Part shown: positions 23,910-32,441 of the stretch, piece after piece
Layout of the letters: each line of letters opens with the position of its first letter
Numbering within the stretch: the first letter of the stretch is position 1
NCBI RefSeq assembly: GCF_001427795.1
Contig: NZ_LMHJ01000003.1
Location: forward strand, 488,204 to 552,203
DNA from: Nocardioides sp. Root682
Lineage (GTDB): Bacteria > Actinomycetota > Actinomycetes > Propionibacteriales > Nocardioidaceae
Reading direction: 5' to 3'
Length of the DNA stretch: 64,000 nucleotides
Notes under the pieces: generated by a model
The model's database searches: none
The model's input: the letters and a program-made list of their open reading frames with translations, nothing else
Told to the model about the DNA's origin: nothing
Translations under genes and position numbers: made by a program

Positions 23910-24857
23910 TCAGGCGCAGGCGGGGCACGCGCTCGCTGCTCCCTTCCACCCCCGCTGCTGCAGGAGGGCACCGATGCGCGGTGCTGTCTGGCACTCGCCG
24001 CCGAACACCTGCCCCCAGCCGAGTCGCACGGTGTCCCGTCCAGCGACGGCGGCGTCCAGGTCGCGTTCGAGGTCGCGGTCCCGGTTGCGAATCCCGGAAT
24101 GGTGCAGACGCCCGTCGAGCTCGATGATGAGGCCGAACGCGAGATAGACGACGTCGCGATAGAGCGACCCCTTGGCCGACTCGTGCACCTGTCGACCCGC
24201 TGCAGGCAGGCCGTGCGCCCTCTCGACGCGGTGGAGGTAGCCGTGTTCGAGCGCCGAGCACGTGCCGGCGCCCGCGTCATCGATCACCGCGCTGAGGAAG
24301 GTGCGTCGAGCGATCCTCGCTCGGGCGTTCAACGCCCTGCGCAGATCGGCCGGCTTCACCCGGCGCCCGCCGACCGCGTCGGCGATCAGACCGACGGCGG
24401 CAAGGTCCGTCGGTGCATCGGAAGCCAGGTCCAGGACGTACTCCTCGGTGCGTTGCCGCGGTGGGTACGTCGACCAGATGACGTTCGCCGGAAAGTCGCG
24501 GCTCCGGTGCACGTCGACGCCGGGCACCTTGGGACTGCGGCGCCAGTCGACGACGACCTCGATCGGCGACAGGTCGTCGGCGTCGTTGCGACGGCGTGGG
24601 TCGGACGAGCGGAGCGCCGAGGATCCGCGGAGCCCGGCTGGCCAGCAAGCGAGGACTGCAGCCCACGACCGCTGGTGCCACGACAGGGGACCCGTGTGGT
24701 CGACGTACACGCCGGGGTGGACGCGAACCAGCTCGCGGCGGCGCAGCATGCGTGCGACGTCGTGATCCTGGAAACTGATCTCGGTGAGCTGAGATCGGGT
24801 CACCAGACCGCCCTGGAGTGCGAGCGTGTTCGCCAGTTGTCGGCGCTGATCGTCCAT
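23910..24857 (-). CDS. AbiEi-type winged-helix protein with DUF559 (Vsr-like) C-terminal domain, copy 1
   Basis: A 315-residue protein from the ATG at 24857. The N-terminal ~60 residues match the AbiEi antitoxin-type winged helix (GLVTRSQLTEI ... MLRRRELVRVHPGVYVDHTG). The C-terminal ~110 residues have the DUF559/Vsr-like nuclease pattern, FGLIIELDGRLHHSG then RDRDLERDLDAAVAGRDTVRLGW, and the protein ends with ACPACA. No partner toxin gene is adjacent. It is divergent from a DNA methyltransferase and has a paralogue at 41676-42647. It is widespread in actinobacteria without a proven function. Confidence 0.72.
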   Translation of the reverse strand: MDDQRRQLANTLALQGGLVTRSQLTEISFQDHDVARMLRRRELVRVHPGVYVDHTGPLSWHQRSWAAVLACWPAGLRGSSALRSSDPRRRNDADDLSPIEVVVDWRRSPKVPGVDVHRSRDFPANVIWSTYPPRQRTEEYVLDLASDAPTDLAAVGLIADAVGGRRVKPADLRRALNARARIARRTFLSAVIDDAGAGTCSALEHGYLHRVERAHGLPAAGRQVHESAKGSLYRDVVYLAFGLIIELDGRLHHSGIRNRDRDLERDLDAAVAGRDTVRLGWGQVFGGECQTAPRIGALLQQRGWKGAASACPACA

Positions 24858-24909
24858 GTCCTGACCCTCTGATGCGAGGAACTGAGCCGCAACCGCGCGG
24901 ACACCGACC

Positions 24910-24918
24910 TGTGGACAA
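24910..24918 (+). promoter_or_regulatory. DnaA-box-like motif in the methyltransferase leader
   Basis: tgtggacaa, the reverse complement of the GC-rich actinobacterial DnaA box (ttgtccaca), lies 28 bases before the methyltransferase start. A related tgtggacga lies at 42699-42707, in the equivalent place upstream of hrpA. It may be a chance match. Confidence 0.3.
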
Positions 24919-24937
24919 CGCGTGCGAGGATTCCCGA

Positions 24938-26113
24938 ATGGCTGGCCCACCGTGGAACACCTTCGTCGAGGGCGACAACCTCGACGTACTGCCCACGCTC
25001 GCGGCCGGTTCCTTCGACCTGATCTACCTCGATCCGCCCTACAACACCGGCAACGGGTTCGCCTACAACGACGACTTCAAGGGCGCCCGCGGCGCGGGGA
25101 CCGCCGGACGCCACCAGGCGTGGGCCGACTACCTGCGCCCGCGCCTGGCCGCCGGCCACCGGGTCCTCGCCGACACCGGGGCGATCTTCGTCAGCATCGA
25201 CGACCATGAGGTCGCGTACCTGCGGTTGCTGATGGACGACGTGTACGGCGAGGCGAACTTCCTCGCCCAGATCGTGGTGAACCTCAACCCCAAGGGTCGG
25301 CAGCTGGGGCGCGGGTTCGCGACCTCGCACGAGTACGTCCTGGCCTACGCGAAGGACGCCGCGACGTGTGTGCTCGACGCGTCCTCCACGAGCACGGTGA
25401 TCGAGACGGACTTCCCGCTCGTGGCGGACGACGGTCGCCGCTACCGGCGGCTCCCACTGCGCAACACCAACAAGAAGTTCAACCCGTTGACCGCGCCGAC
25501 CCTGCACTTCGCCGTCTGGGGCGATCCGGTCAGCGGCCGGGTGGCCACCGCCCCGTTCGACGGGGCCGTCGAGGTCAAGCCCGTCTTCGGGGACGGGGCT
25601 CCTGCCGTCTGGCGCTGGTCACGGCCCCGCATCGACGAGCGGCCCGACGACCTCGAGTGCCGGGTGGTGCAGGGCGCGGGCGGTGAACGGGTCGACGTCT
25701 ACCAGCGCGACTGGCGCCACCCCGTGGGCGGTCGCCGCAAGAAGCTCCGCACCATCTGGCTGGCCGAGGAGATCGGGTCCACGGACACGGCGGTCGCCGA
25801 GCTCAAGGAGATCCTCGGGCACGTCTTCGAGTCGCCGAAGCCGACCGGCCTGGTCCGCCGGATCCTCGACACGATGCCGGCCGACTGCCGGGTGCTGGAC
25901 TACTTCGCCGGCAGCGGGACGACCGGTCATGCGGTCGCCCTCGCGAACGTGGCCGACGGCGGTCGCCGTACCTGTCTGTCAGTGAACTCCGCCGAGCCGA
26001 CCCGCATGGGTTCGAACGCCGAACGGGCCGGCTACCCGACGGTCGCCTCGATCACCCGAGCGCGACTCCAGGCCGTCGCGGATCGGGTCGGCGGCGGACT
26101 CAGCCCCGAATAG
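24938..26113 (+). CDS. DNA adenine N6 methyltransferase, DPPY type (solitary)
   Basis: A 391-residue protein starting at the ATG at 24938. Motif IV LIYLDPPYNTGNGF comes first and motif I VLDYFAGSGTTGHAVALAN near the C-terminus, which is the beta-class order seen in Type III Mod and related enzymes. Between them is a long target-recognition region (~residues 130-310). No restriction endonuclease follows it. The closest candidate partner is the divergent DUF559 gene 80 bases away. It is either an orphan epigenetic methylase or one half of an unrecognised pair. Confidence 0.85.
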   Translation: MAGPPWNTFVEGDNLDVLPTLAAGSFDLIYLDPPYNTGNGFAYNDDFKGARGAGTAGRHQAWADYLRPRLAAGHRVLADTGAIFVSIDDHEVAYLRLLMDDVYGEANFLAQIVVNLNPKGRQLGRGFATSHEYVLAYAKDAATCVLDASSTSTVIETDFPLVADDGRRYRRLPLRNTNKKFNPLTAPTLHFAVWGDPVSGRVATAPFDGAVEVKPVFGDGAPAVWRWSRPRIDERPDDLECRVVQGAGGERVDVYQRDWRHPVGGRRKKLRTIWLAEEIGSTDTAVAELKEILGHVFESPKPTGLVRRILDTMPADCRVLDYFAGSGTTGHAVALANVADGGRRTCLSVNSAEPTRMGSNAERAGYPTVASITRARLQAVADRVGGGLSPE

Positions 26114-27571
26114 TCAGCTGATCCCGGCCGCCTTCTCCAGGGCCGCGAGCTCGTCGTCGAGGTAGGTCAGCAGCCGCTGCAGGTGGGGGACCGTACGACG
26201 GCAACCGGTCAGCCCGAACGCCATGCTGCCGTCGTACGACGTGCAGGTGATGTTGAGCGCCATGCCGTTGATCGGGATCGACAGCGGGTAGTTGCCGACC
26301 AGCCGCGCGCCGTTCCAGTAGTGCGGCACGCGCGGGCCGGGCACGTTGCTGATGACCAGGTTGACCGGTGCCTGCACGATCCCCTGCAGGCCGAGCAGCG
26401 GGAGCACGATCGAGGGCGTCATGCCGATCGCGCTCATTGCGACGATCTGGAGCGGTGTCATCGACGACAGCGCCTCCTTGCCGTCCTTCATCGAGCGGCT
26501 GATCGACCGGAGCCGCTCGCCCGCGTCGGCGACGTCGGTGGGGAGGCGCACCATGATCGAGCCGACGGCGTTGCCTCCGGCACTGGACGCCTGGCCGGCC
26601 TGCTTGGCGTTGAGGCCGATCGGCACCATCGAGACGAGGGGTACGTCGGGCAGCTCGCCGAGCTCGTCGAGGTAGCTCCGCAGCGCGCCGCTGCACATGG
26701 CGAGGACGACGTCGTTGATCGTGGTGCCGGTGGACTTGCCGACGGCCCGCAGCCGCTCGGTCGGCCAGTCCTGGGCAGCGAAGCGTCGCGCGCCGGTGAT
26801 CGACTGGTTGAAGATCGTGCGCGGCGCCGACATCGACACGGCGGAGGTCTCGTTGCGCATGCCCTTGCGGAGCGTCCTCATCAGGGCCATCGGCATGCCG
26901 GCGGCCTCACCGCTGATGCTGAGCGCCGAGCGCAGTACGTCGGCGGGCAGGTCTGCCGCCGTACGCGCGGCGGTGGTGGCGGCACCGAGGGCAGCCGCCG
27001 GCAGCGACTCCGCCTCCGGTTCCTTCTTCTTGCGCGAGGCGCCCTCGGCGAAGGGGGCGGGCATGTTGCGGCGGTCGGGATCGGTTGACAGGACGCTCGC
27101 GAGCAGCCGCATGGCGGAGATGCCGTCGACGAGGGAGTGGTGCAGCTTGGTGTACATCGCGACCCGGCCGTCGGCGAGGCCCTCGATCACGTGGGTCTCC
27201 CACAGCGGCCGTTCCCAGGCGAGGCGGGTGGAGTGCAGCCGGCCGCACAGGTCCAGCAGCTCGCGAACGCGACCGGGCTGGGGGAGCGCGCTGTGGCGCA
27301 CGTGGTGCTCGATGTCGAAGGCCTCGTCGTCCTTCCAGAACAGGGCACCCGCGGTGGTCAGCGACCGGTAGGGGTGCTTGAGGAAGAGGGGCGCTACCTT
27401 CTCGGTGTCCCGCATCGACTCGAACATCTCGCGGATGTACTCCGGGCCCACGCCCTCGGGCTTCTGGAAGAGCTGGAGCGACCCGACGTGCATCGGCATG
27501 TGGCGGTTCTCGGCCAGCAGGAAGCCGGCGGAGGTCGGGTCGATCGGGCGGAAGGCGGGAGCAGAAACCAC
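26114..27571 (-). CDS. Wax ester synthase/diacylglycerol acyltransferase (WS/DGAT)
   Basis: A 485-residue protein from the GTG at 27571, with gaaagggg just upstream. Catalytic HHSLVDG occurs near residue 150. The N-terminus PIDPTSAGFLLAENRHMPMHVGSL, and later PRTIFNQSI, INDVVLAMCSGALR and VISNVPGP, are WS/DGAT landmarks. It esterifies acyl-CoA to diacylglycerol or fatty alcohols for storage lipid. It is monocistronic and divergent from a DUF2510 protein. Confidence 0.92.
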   Translation of the reverse strand: MVSAPAFRPIDPTSAGFLLAENRHMPMHVGSLQLFQKPEGVGPEYIREMFESMRDTEKVAPLFLKHPYRSLTTAGALFWKDDEAFDIEHHVRHSALPQPGRVRELLDLCGRLHSTRLAWERPLWETHVIEGLADGRVAMYTKLHHSLVDGISAMRLLASVLSTDPDRRNMPAPFAEGASRKKKEPEAESLPAAALGAATTAARTAADLPADVLRSALSISGEAAGMPMALMRTLRKGMRNETSAVSMSAPRTIFNQSITGARRFAAQDWPTERLRAVGKSTGTTINDVVLAMCSGALRSYLDELGELPDVPLVSMVPIGLNAKQAGQASSAGGNAVGSIMVRLPTDVADAGERLRSISRSMKDGKEALSSMTPLQIVAMSAIGMTPSIVLPLLGLQGIVQAPVNLVISNVPGPRVPHYWNGARLVGNYPLSIPINGMALNITCTSYDGSMAFGLTGCRRTVPHLQRLLTYLDDELAALEKAAGIS

Positions 27572-27673
27572 AAGGGCCCCTTTCGTTGCAGGACCTCGAT
27601 ACTCGCGTGTCGTGCGGACCGTCACAAGCACTTCCGACGTTTCAGGAGGGAGTCGGCGTGGGAGAGACTCGGC

Positions 27674-29257
27674 GTGAGTGATTTCTCGACCCCTGCAGGG
27701 TGGTACCCCGACGGCGGCGGCTGGGAGCGGCGCTGGGACGGCTCGGGCTGGACCGAGGAACGGCGCCGGATGGCCGAACCGACGCAGGTGCGGCCCGCGA
27801 CCCCGCCCGCAGCCCCGCCCGCATCCCCCGCAGCCCCGGCAGCCACCCCGCCCGTGACTGCCGCACCGCAGGGCCCGCCTCCCCAGGGGCCCCCGCAGCA
27901 GTACGCAGTCCCGCAGGGACAGCCCGGCGCCGCGGGGCGGTCCTACGGCCACGTGCCCTCAGGTCACTCCTTCGAGATGCCGGCCCAGACGCCAGCCCAG
28001 GCGCCGTACCCCGCGTCGTACGGCAATTCCTTCCCGGGCTACTCCTCCGGTCCGCCGAAGAAGAGCAAGCTCTGGCTCTGGCTCACCCTGGGCCTCGTGC
28101 TGCTCCTGTGCGTCGGTGCCGGTGTGACCCTCGCGGTCGTGCAGCCGTGGAAGGACGACGACTCGACCTCCACGAAAGGGACCGACCCGGACGGGCCGAC
28201 GGGCAAGAAGGCCATCCAGGGCGACATCACCGGGGACAACCTCGGTGACGCGCTCTACTACGTCTACTTCGACTACGACGACGTCAAGAAGATCACGGCG
28301 ACCAGCAACGGCAACGGGTTCGAGCTTGCCGAGCTCGCGGTCGATCCCTATGACGAGCCCAATGCGCTGTACGTCGACTGGGACGCCGACGGTGTCAACG
28401 AGAAGCTCGCCTGGAAGTTCGTGGCCTCGGGCAAGCAGATCACCCTGTCCTCCAGCGATCCCGACTTCCCCGGGGAGCAGACCTTCACGGTGTCGCTGTC
28501 CTCGCTCAAGGACTACGGCGACGTCGAGATCCGCGTGGTCAACGGCGACTTCGACGGGGACGGTGACCAGGACCTCGCGATCGTCGGCCCGAACGACAAG
28601 GTGGTCGACGTCTCCGTCCTGACCAACGACGGCAAGGGCACGTTCTCGGCGCCGGTGCTGTGGCTGTCGATCCCGAATGCCGTCATCGACGCCACCAGGA
28701 TCACGGCGGGCGACTTCGACAAGGACGGCGACGCGGACCTGTGGGCGGAGCTGCCCGCCGAACGGCTCACCGACGAGGCCTACACGAAGTACTACTCCGG
28801 CGATCGTGGCTACGCGCTGCTCACGTCCTCGGGCTCGACCTTCGCACTCGGGGCGATCAACAAGTCGAGCGTCTTCCAGGAGGCGTTCCTGGTCGGGGAC
28901 GTGACGGGCGACGGCACGATCAACATCATCGGCGTCGACACGAACTCGGTGGACGAGGAGCTCACCGTCACCGTCTACGACGTGTCGAGCGGCCAGCTCA
29001 AGCCGGTCCCCGGCTTCACCGGCAAGTCGAAGGTCGGGTCGCGGTCCCTGCAGGGGGCGATCATCAGCGATGTCGACGGCGACGGGAAGGGCGACGTGGT
29101 GTTCGTGGTCAAGCACTACGGCGACACGAAGTTCTCGGGCGTCCAGGTGATGAAGTCGACCGGCGCGATCTTCGAGTCGGCGTTGGTGTGGGCGGAGACG
29201 CCGACCTGTCCTGACAAGGACTGCCGCATCGAGTTCGTCGGCTCCCGCAGGTACTGA
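27674..29257 (+). CDS. DUF2510 membrane protein with extracellular FG-GAP/VCBS repeats
   Basis: A 527-residue protein from the GTG at 27674. Residues 6-30 are a DUF2510 motif (AGWYPDGGGWERRWDGSGWT). A proline/alanine/glutamine-rich linker follows to ~125, then one transmembrane helix (LWLWLTLGLVLLLCVGAGVT) and a C-terminal beta-propeller-like region. That region has four Asp-rich calcium loops: DFDGDGDQDL, DFDKDGDADL, DVTGDGTINI and DVDGDGKGDV. It is probably a cell-surface protein anchored at the N-terminus; ligand unknown. Confidence 0.75.
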   Translation: MSDFSTPAGWYPDGGGWERRWDGSGWTEERRRMAEPTQVRPATPPAAPPASPAAPAATPPVTAAPQGPPPQGPPQQYAVPQGQPGAAGRSYGHVPSGHSFEMPAQTPAQAPYPASYGNSFPGYSSGPPKKSKLWLWLTLGLVLLLCVGAGVTLAVVQPWKDDDSTSTKGTDPDGPTGKKAIQGDITGDNLGDALYYVYFDYDDVKKITATSNGNGFELAELAVDPYDEPNALYVDWDADGVNEKLAWKFVASGKQITLSSSDPDFPGEQTFTVSLSSLKDYGDVEIRVVNGDFDGDGDQDLAIVGPNDKVVDVSVLTNDGKGTFSAPVLWLSIPNAVIDATRITAGDFDKDGDADLWAELPAERLTDEAYTKYYSGDRGYALLTSSGSTFALGAINKSSVFQEAFLVGDVTGDGTINIIGVDTNSVDEELTVTVYDVSSGQLKPVPGFTGKSKVGSRSLQGAIISDVDGDGKGDVVFVVKHYGDTKFSGVQVMKSTGAIFESALVWAETPTCPDKDCRIEFVGSRRY

Positions 29258-29284
29258 TTGAACCGCGCTGCCGGCGGCGGCCAG

Positions 29285-30418
29285 CTACTGGTCGAGCTCC
29301 TGGCGGAGCTCGGTGACCACCGAGTCGACGACGGCGACCAGGTCGTTGCCGGTGCGCTCGGCAACGGCACGTTGCCGGGCGTACGACGGCCCGCGGTCGA
29401 GCAGGTCCAGGACCGACGCCAGCTCGGCTTCGCAGCCGAGCTTCGCTGCGGTCGGTTCCAGCTGCGGGATGAGGTCCGCGAGGTCGTCGGTGACGAGGCG
29501 CTCGTTGGACTTGTCGTCGAGGATCACGATCGCGTCGACGCCGTACCGCGCCGAACGCCACTTGTTCTCCTGCACGTGCCACGGGGGCATCGTCGGCAGC
29601 GTCTCGCCCGCGGCCGCGCGGTCGTCGAGCCAGATCGCCAGGCAGTGCATCAGGGCGACCAGGGCCGACATGTCGCTCAGCGTGGAGACGCCGTCGCAGA
29701 TCCGGTTCTCGAGGGTGCCGTGCTTGATGGCAGGGCGCACGTCCCAGCGGATCTCGCTCAGGTCGTCGATCACGCCGGTCACGATCTGGTCGCTCGCGAA
29801 CTGCTCGAACTCCTCCCACCGGTCGAACTGGAACGGCAGGCCGGCGGTGGGCAGCTGCTGGAACATCAAGGCCCGGTTCGAGGCGTAGCCGGTGTCCACC
29901 CCGTTCCAGATCGGTGAGGACGCGGACAGTGCCTGCAGGTGCGGGTAGTAGGTGAGCAACGCCGACATCACCGGCATCACCCGGCTCTGCTCGGGCAGCC
30001 CGACGTGGACGTGCACGCCCCAGATCAGCATCTGCCGGCCCCACCACTGGGTGCGGTTGATCAGCTCGGCGTAGCGATGTCCCTCGGTCAGCTGTTGCCC
30101 GGACCAGTCAGCGAACGGGTGCGTGCCGGCGCCGTACAGGTCGATGTTGAGGTCGTCGGCCGCCGGGACGACGTACTGCAGCGTGTTGCGCAGGTCCGCC
30201 ATCGCGTCCTTGACCGTCGGGCAGATCCCCGTGACGACCTCGACGGTGTTCTTCAACAGCTCCTTGTGGAGCTTCTCGGGCTCGGGCATCCGGGGCTTGG
30301 CCCGCGCGAAGAGGTGGGCCGCCTCGTTGCGGAGGTCGCGCGTGTCCCGATCCACCAGCGCGAACTCCCACTCCACCCCCAGCGTGGGTGCTGCTGATCC
30401 GTGGAAGTCGATGCGCAC
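29285..30418 (-). CDS. YbdK-type carboxylate-amine ligase (glutamate-cysteine ligase 2 family)
   Basis: A 377-residue protein from a GTG start. PTLGVEWEFALVDRDT opens the GCS2 fold with its metal-binding glutamates. GAGTHPFADWSGQQLTEG, WGVHVHVGLP and NKWRSARYG near the end are the usual YbdK/EgtA-like signatures. Enzymes of this family ligate glutamate to cysteine or another amine with ATP. In actinobacteria several paralogues exist, so a true gamma-glutamylcysteine role is only one option. It is divergent from thrE. Confidence 0.83.
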   Translation of the reverse strand: MRIDFHGSAAPTLGVEWEFALVDRDTRDLRNEAAHLFARAKPRMPEPEKLHKELLKNTVEVVTGICPTVKDAMADLRNTLQYVVPAADDLNIDLYGAGTHPFADWSGQQLTEGHRYAELINRTQWWGRQMLIWGVHVHVGLPEQSRVMPVMSALLTYYPHLQALSASSPIWNGVDTGYASNRALMFQQLPTAGLPFQFDRWEEFEQFASDQIVTGVIDDLSEIRWDVRPAIKHGTLENRICDGVSTLSDMSALVALMHCLAIWLDDRAAAGETLPTMPPWHVQENKWRSARYGVDAIVILDDKSNERLVTDDLADLIPQLEPTAAKLGCEAELASVLDLLDRGPSYARQRAVAERTGNDLVAVVDSVVTELRQELDQ

Positions 30419-30462
30419 CCGCTCAGCGTAGGGCCTGACCGGCGACCTGCGAGCATGGTCGG

Positions 30463-31833
30463 GTGGACGATCCGCGGACCCTGCACCGCACGCTCGACCT
30501 GTGCCTGAAGGTCGGCGAGGTGCTGCTCTCCTCCGGCGCCGGTGCAGCAGACGTGGTGGCGACGATGCGCGCGCTGTCGCGGGCCCTCGGTGTGCGGCAG
30601 TCGCAGATCGACGTCACCTTCACCTCGCTCGCCATGAGCGTGCAGCAAGGACCCGACGAGTCGCCGGTGACGCAGATCCGCCAGGTCACCCAGCGCGAGA
30701 TCGACTACGAGGACCTCACCCGCGTCGACCAGCTCGCGCGCGACGTCGTGGCCGGCCGGATGAACCTCGAGGAGGCGCGCACGACCCTCGCCCGGATCGT
30801 GTCCTCCGGGCACGTGCGTCCGCGGTGGGCGGCGACGCTGGGCTGGGGGCTGATGTGCTGCGGCATCGCGCTGCAGCTCGGGGGAGGGCCCGTCGTCGTG
30901 CTCGTGGCGATGCTGGCGGCCGTCTGCATCGACCGCCTGCAGCTGCTGATGACCCGACGCAGGCTGCCGGTCTTCTACCAGCAGATCGCCGGTGGGGTGG
31001 TGGCGACGGTGCTGGCCTCGGCCTGCACCCGGCTCGCCGAGCCCTGGGTGCACCTCAACGCCTCGCTCGTGGTGACGGCGAACATCATCATGCTGCTCGC
31101 CGGGATCGGCTTCATGGGCGCGATCCAGGACGCGTTGTCGGGGTTCTTCGTGACCGGAGGCGCCCGGGTGCTCGAGGCGGTGCTGGCGACGGCCGGCATC
31201 ATCGCGGGCGTCAGTGGCGGCCTGTCGTTGTGCGCGGCGGTCGGACTCGAGATCCCGCGGCTCGCGCTGCCCCGGTTCGACCTCGTGAGCCTGTCCGCCG
31301 CAGCTGTCGGCGGCGGGATCGCGGCGGCATCGTTCGCCTTCGCCTCGTACGCACCGTGGCGGACCCTGCTGCCGGTCGGCGTCCTCGGCGGCGTCGGGAT
31401 CGCCGCGACCGAGGCCGTCGCGCAGGCAGGCTTCGGTCGGACGTGGGCCGTCGGGGTCTCGGCGTTCGTGATCGGCCTGTTCGGCTACACCGTCGGTCGG
31501 CGCTTCCGCGTCCCGCCGTTCGTGGTGGTGGTCTCCGCCGTCGTACCCCTGCTGCCGGGCCTCTCGATCTACCGCGGCCTCTTCCTCCTCGGCGAGGAGG
31601 GCGGACAGCAGGTCGCCGACGGCCTGCTGGCGATGGCCACGGCCGCGTCCATCGCGATCGCCCTCGCCGCGGGCGTGATCCTCGGGGAGTACGTCGCCCA
31701 GCCGGTGGTGCGCGAGGCCCGCCGCGTCGAGCAGCGGCTCTCCGGCCCGCGTCTGGTCGGCATCACCCGCCACCCCCGCAGGAGGCGGTCCGTCAGGGGA
31801 GCAGGTCGACGAGGGTCGGGAGAGACCCGGTGA
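30463..31833 (+). CDS. thrE: Threonine/serine exporter, ThrE family
   Basis: A 456-residue protein from a GTG start. A cytoplasmic N-terminal domain (LKVGEVLLSSGAGAADVVATM, typical of the ThrE/DUF1212 amidase-like domain) is followed by about ten transmembrane helices, including the paired DUF1212 and DUF3815 halves fused in one chain. It exports threonine and serine by proton antiport. The last 41 bases overlap the convergent TetR gene. Confidence 0.87.
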   Translation: MDDPRTLHRTLDLCLKVGEVLLSSGAGAADVVATMRALSRALGVRQSQIDVTFTSLAMSVQQGPDESPVTQIRQVTQREIDYEDLTRVDQLARDVVAGRMNLEEARTTLARIVSSGHVRPRWAATLGWGLMCCGIALQLGGGPVVVLVAMLAAVCIDRLQLLMTRRRLPVFYQQIAGGVVATVLASACTRLAEPWVHLNASLVVTANIIMLLAGIGFMGAIQDALSGFFVTGGARVLEAVLATAGIIAGVSGGLSLCAAVGLEIPRLALPRFDLVSLSAAAVGGGIAAASFAFASYAPWRTLLPVGVLGGVGIAATEAVAQAGFGRTWAVGVSAFVIGLFGYTVGRRFRVPPFVVVVSAVVPLLPGLSIYRGLFLLGEEGGQQVADGLLAMATAASIAIALAAGVILGEYVAQPVVREARRVEQRLSGPRLVGITRHPRRRRSVRGAGRRGSGETR

Positions 31834-32401
31834 CCAGGTGCAACAGGTCGTCGCGGGTCAGGCCCGCAGGGTCGTCACACCAGGTGAGGACGAGGTCCTC
31901 GACCATCGCCTGCCACGCGTGGATCACCAGCCGGACGGCCGGGGTGTCCTGGAGGACCATCCCGCCCGGGTCGGCGGTGAAGAACCGGTCGGCGAGGGCG
32001 GCGAAGGTGGTCTCGTAGATCGCGCGCAGGTTGTCGTTGCTCCCGGACGCTGCCTTCACCAGGGAGCGGTAGCCGGCCGCGTTGGTGACCACGTAGTCGA
32101 CGTACCCGGCCAGGGAGACCAGGAGTCGTTCGAGCGGCTCGCCCTCGTCGGGGGGAGCGGTCTGTGCGTAGAGGTCGTCGGCCGCGCGCTGCACGACGGC
32201 CTCGTAGAAGCCCTGCTTGCCGCCGAAGTAGTGGTAGAGCAGGCCGCGCGAGATGCCCGCCTGCTCGGCGAGCAGGTCGATGGACAGCTCCTCGAGCGAG
32301 CGGGTCGCGAGGAGCTGCACGCCGAGGTCGAGCAGCTGGCTGCGTCGTTCGTCGGGTGTCAGCCGGGTGCGGCTGGGAGTGGGCGCGGTCACGCCACCCA
32401 T
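31793..32401 (-). CDS. TetR family transcriptional regulator
   Basis: A 202-residue protein. The helix-turn-helix SIDLLAEQAGISRGLLYHYFGGKQGFYEAVV is canonical. The ligand domain is all helical. It is divergent from the Baeyer-Villiger monooxygenase gene with a symmetric site in the 40-base gap, so it likely represses that oxidation module and itself. Confidence 0.88.
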   Translation of the reverse strand: MGGVTAPTPSRTRLTPDERRSQLLDLGVQLLATRSLEELSIDLLAEQAGISRGLLYHYFGGKQGFYEAVVQRAADDLYAQTAPPDEGEPLERLLVSLAGYVDYVVTNAAGYRSLVKAASGSNDNLRAIYETTFAALADRFFTADPGGMVLQDTPAVRLVIHAWQAMVEDLVLTWCDDPAGLTRDDLLHLVTGSLPTLVDLLP

Positions 32402-32402
32402 T

Positions 32403-32423
32403 CTATTGACAGATATTCAATAG
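32403..32423. promoter_or_regulatory. TetR operator in the divergent gap
   Basis: ctattga and tcaatag arms (32403-32409, 32417-32423) are separated by 7 bases in the short AT-rich gap between the regulator and the monooxygenase gene. The fit to a TetR dimer site is good. Confidence 0.65.
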
Positions 32424-32441
32424 TGGCAATAGCGTTCTCCC

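Noticed and set aside
23910..24857. Functional type IV toxin-antitoxin pair
   Set aside because: Only the AbiEi-like N-terminal domain is present; no AbiEii nucleotidyltransferase toxin gene is adjacent to either copy.
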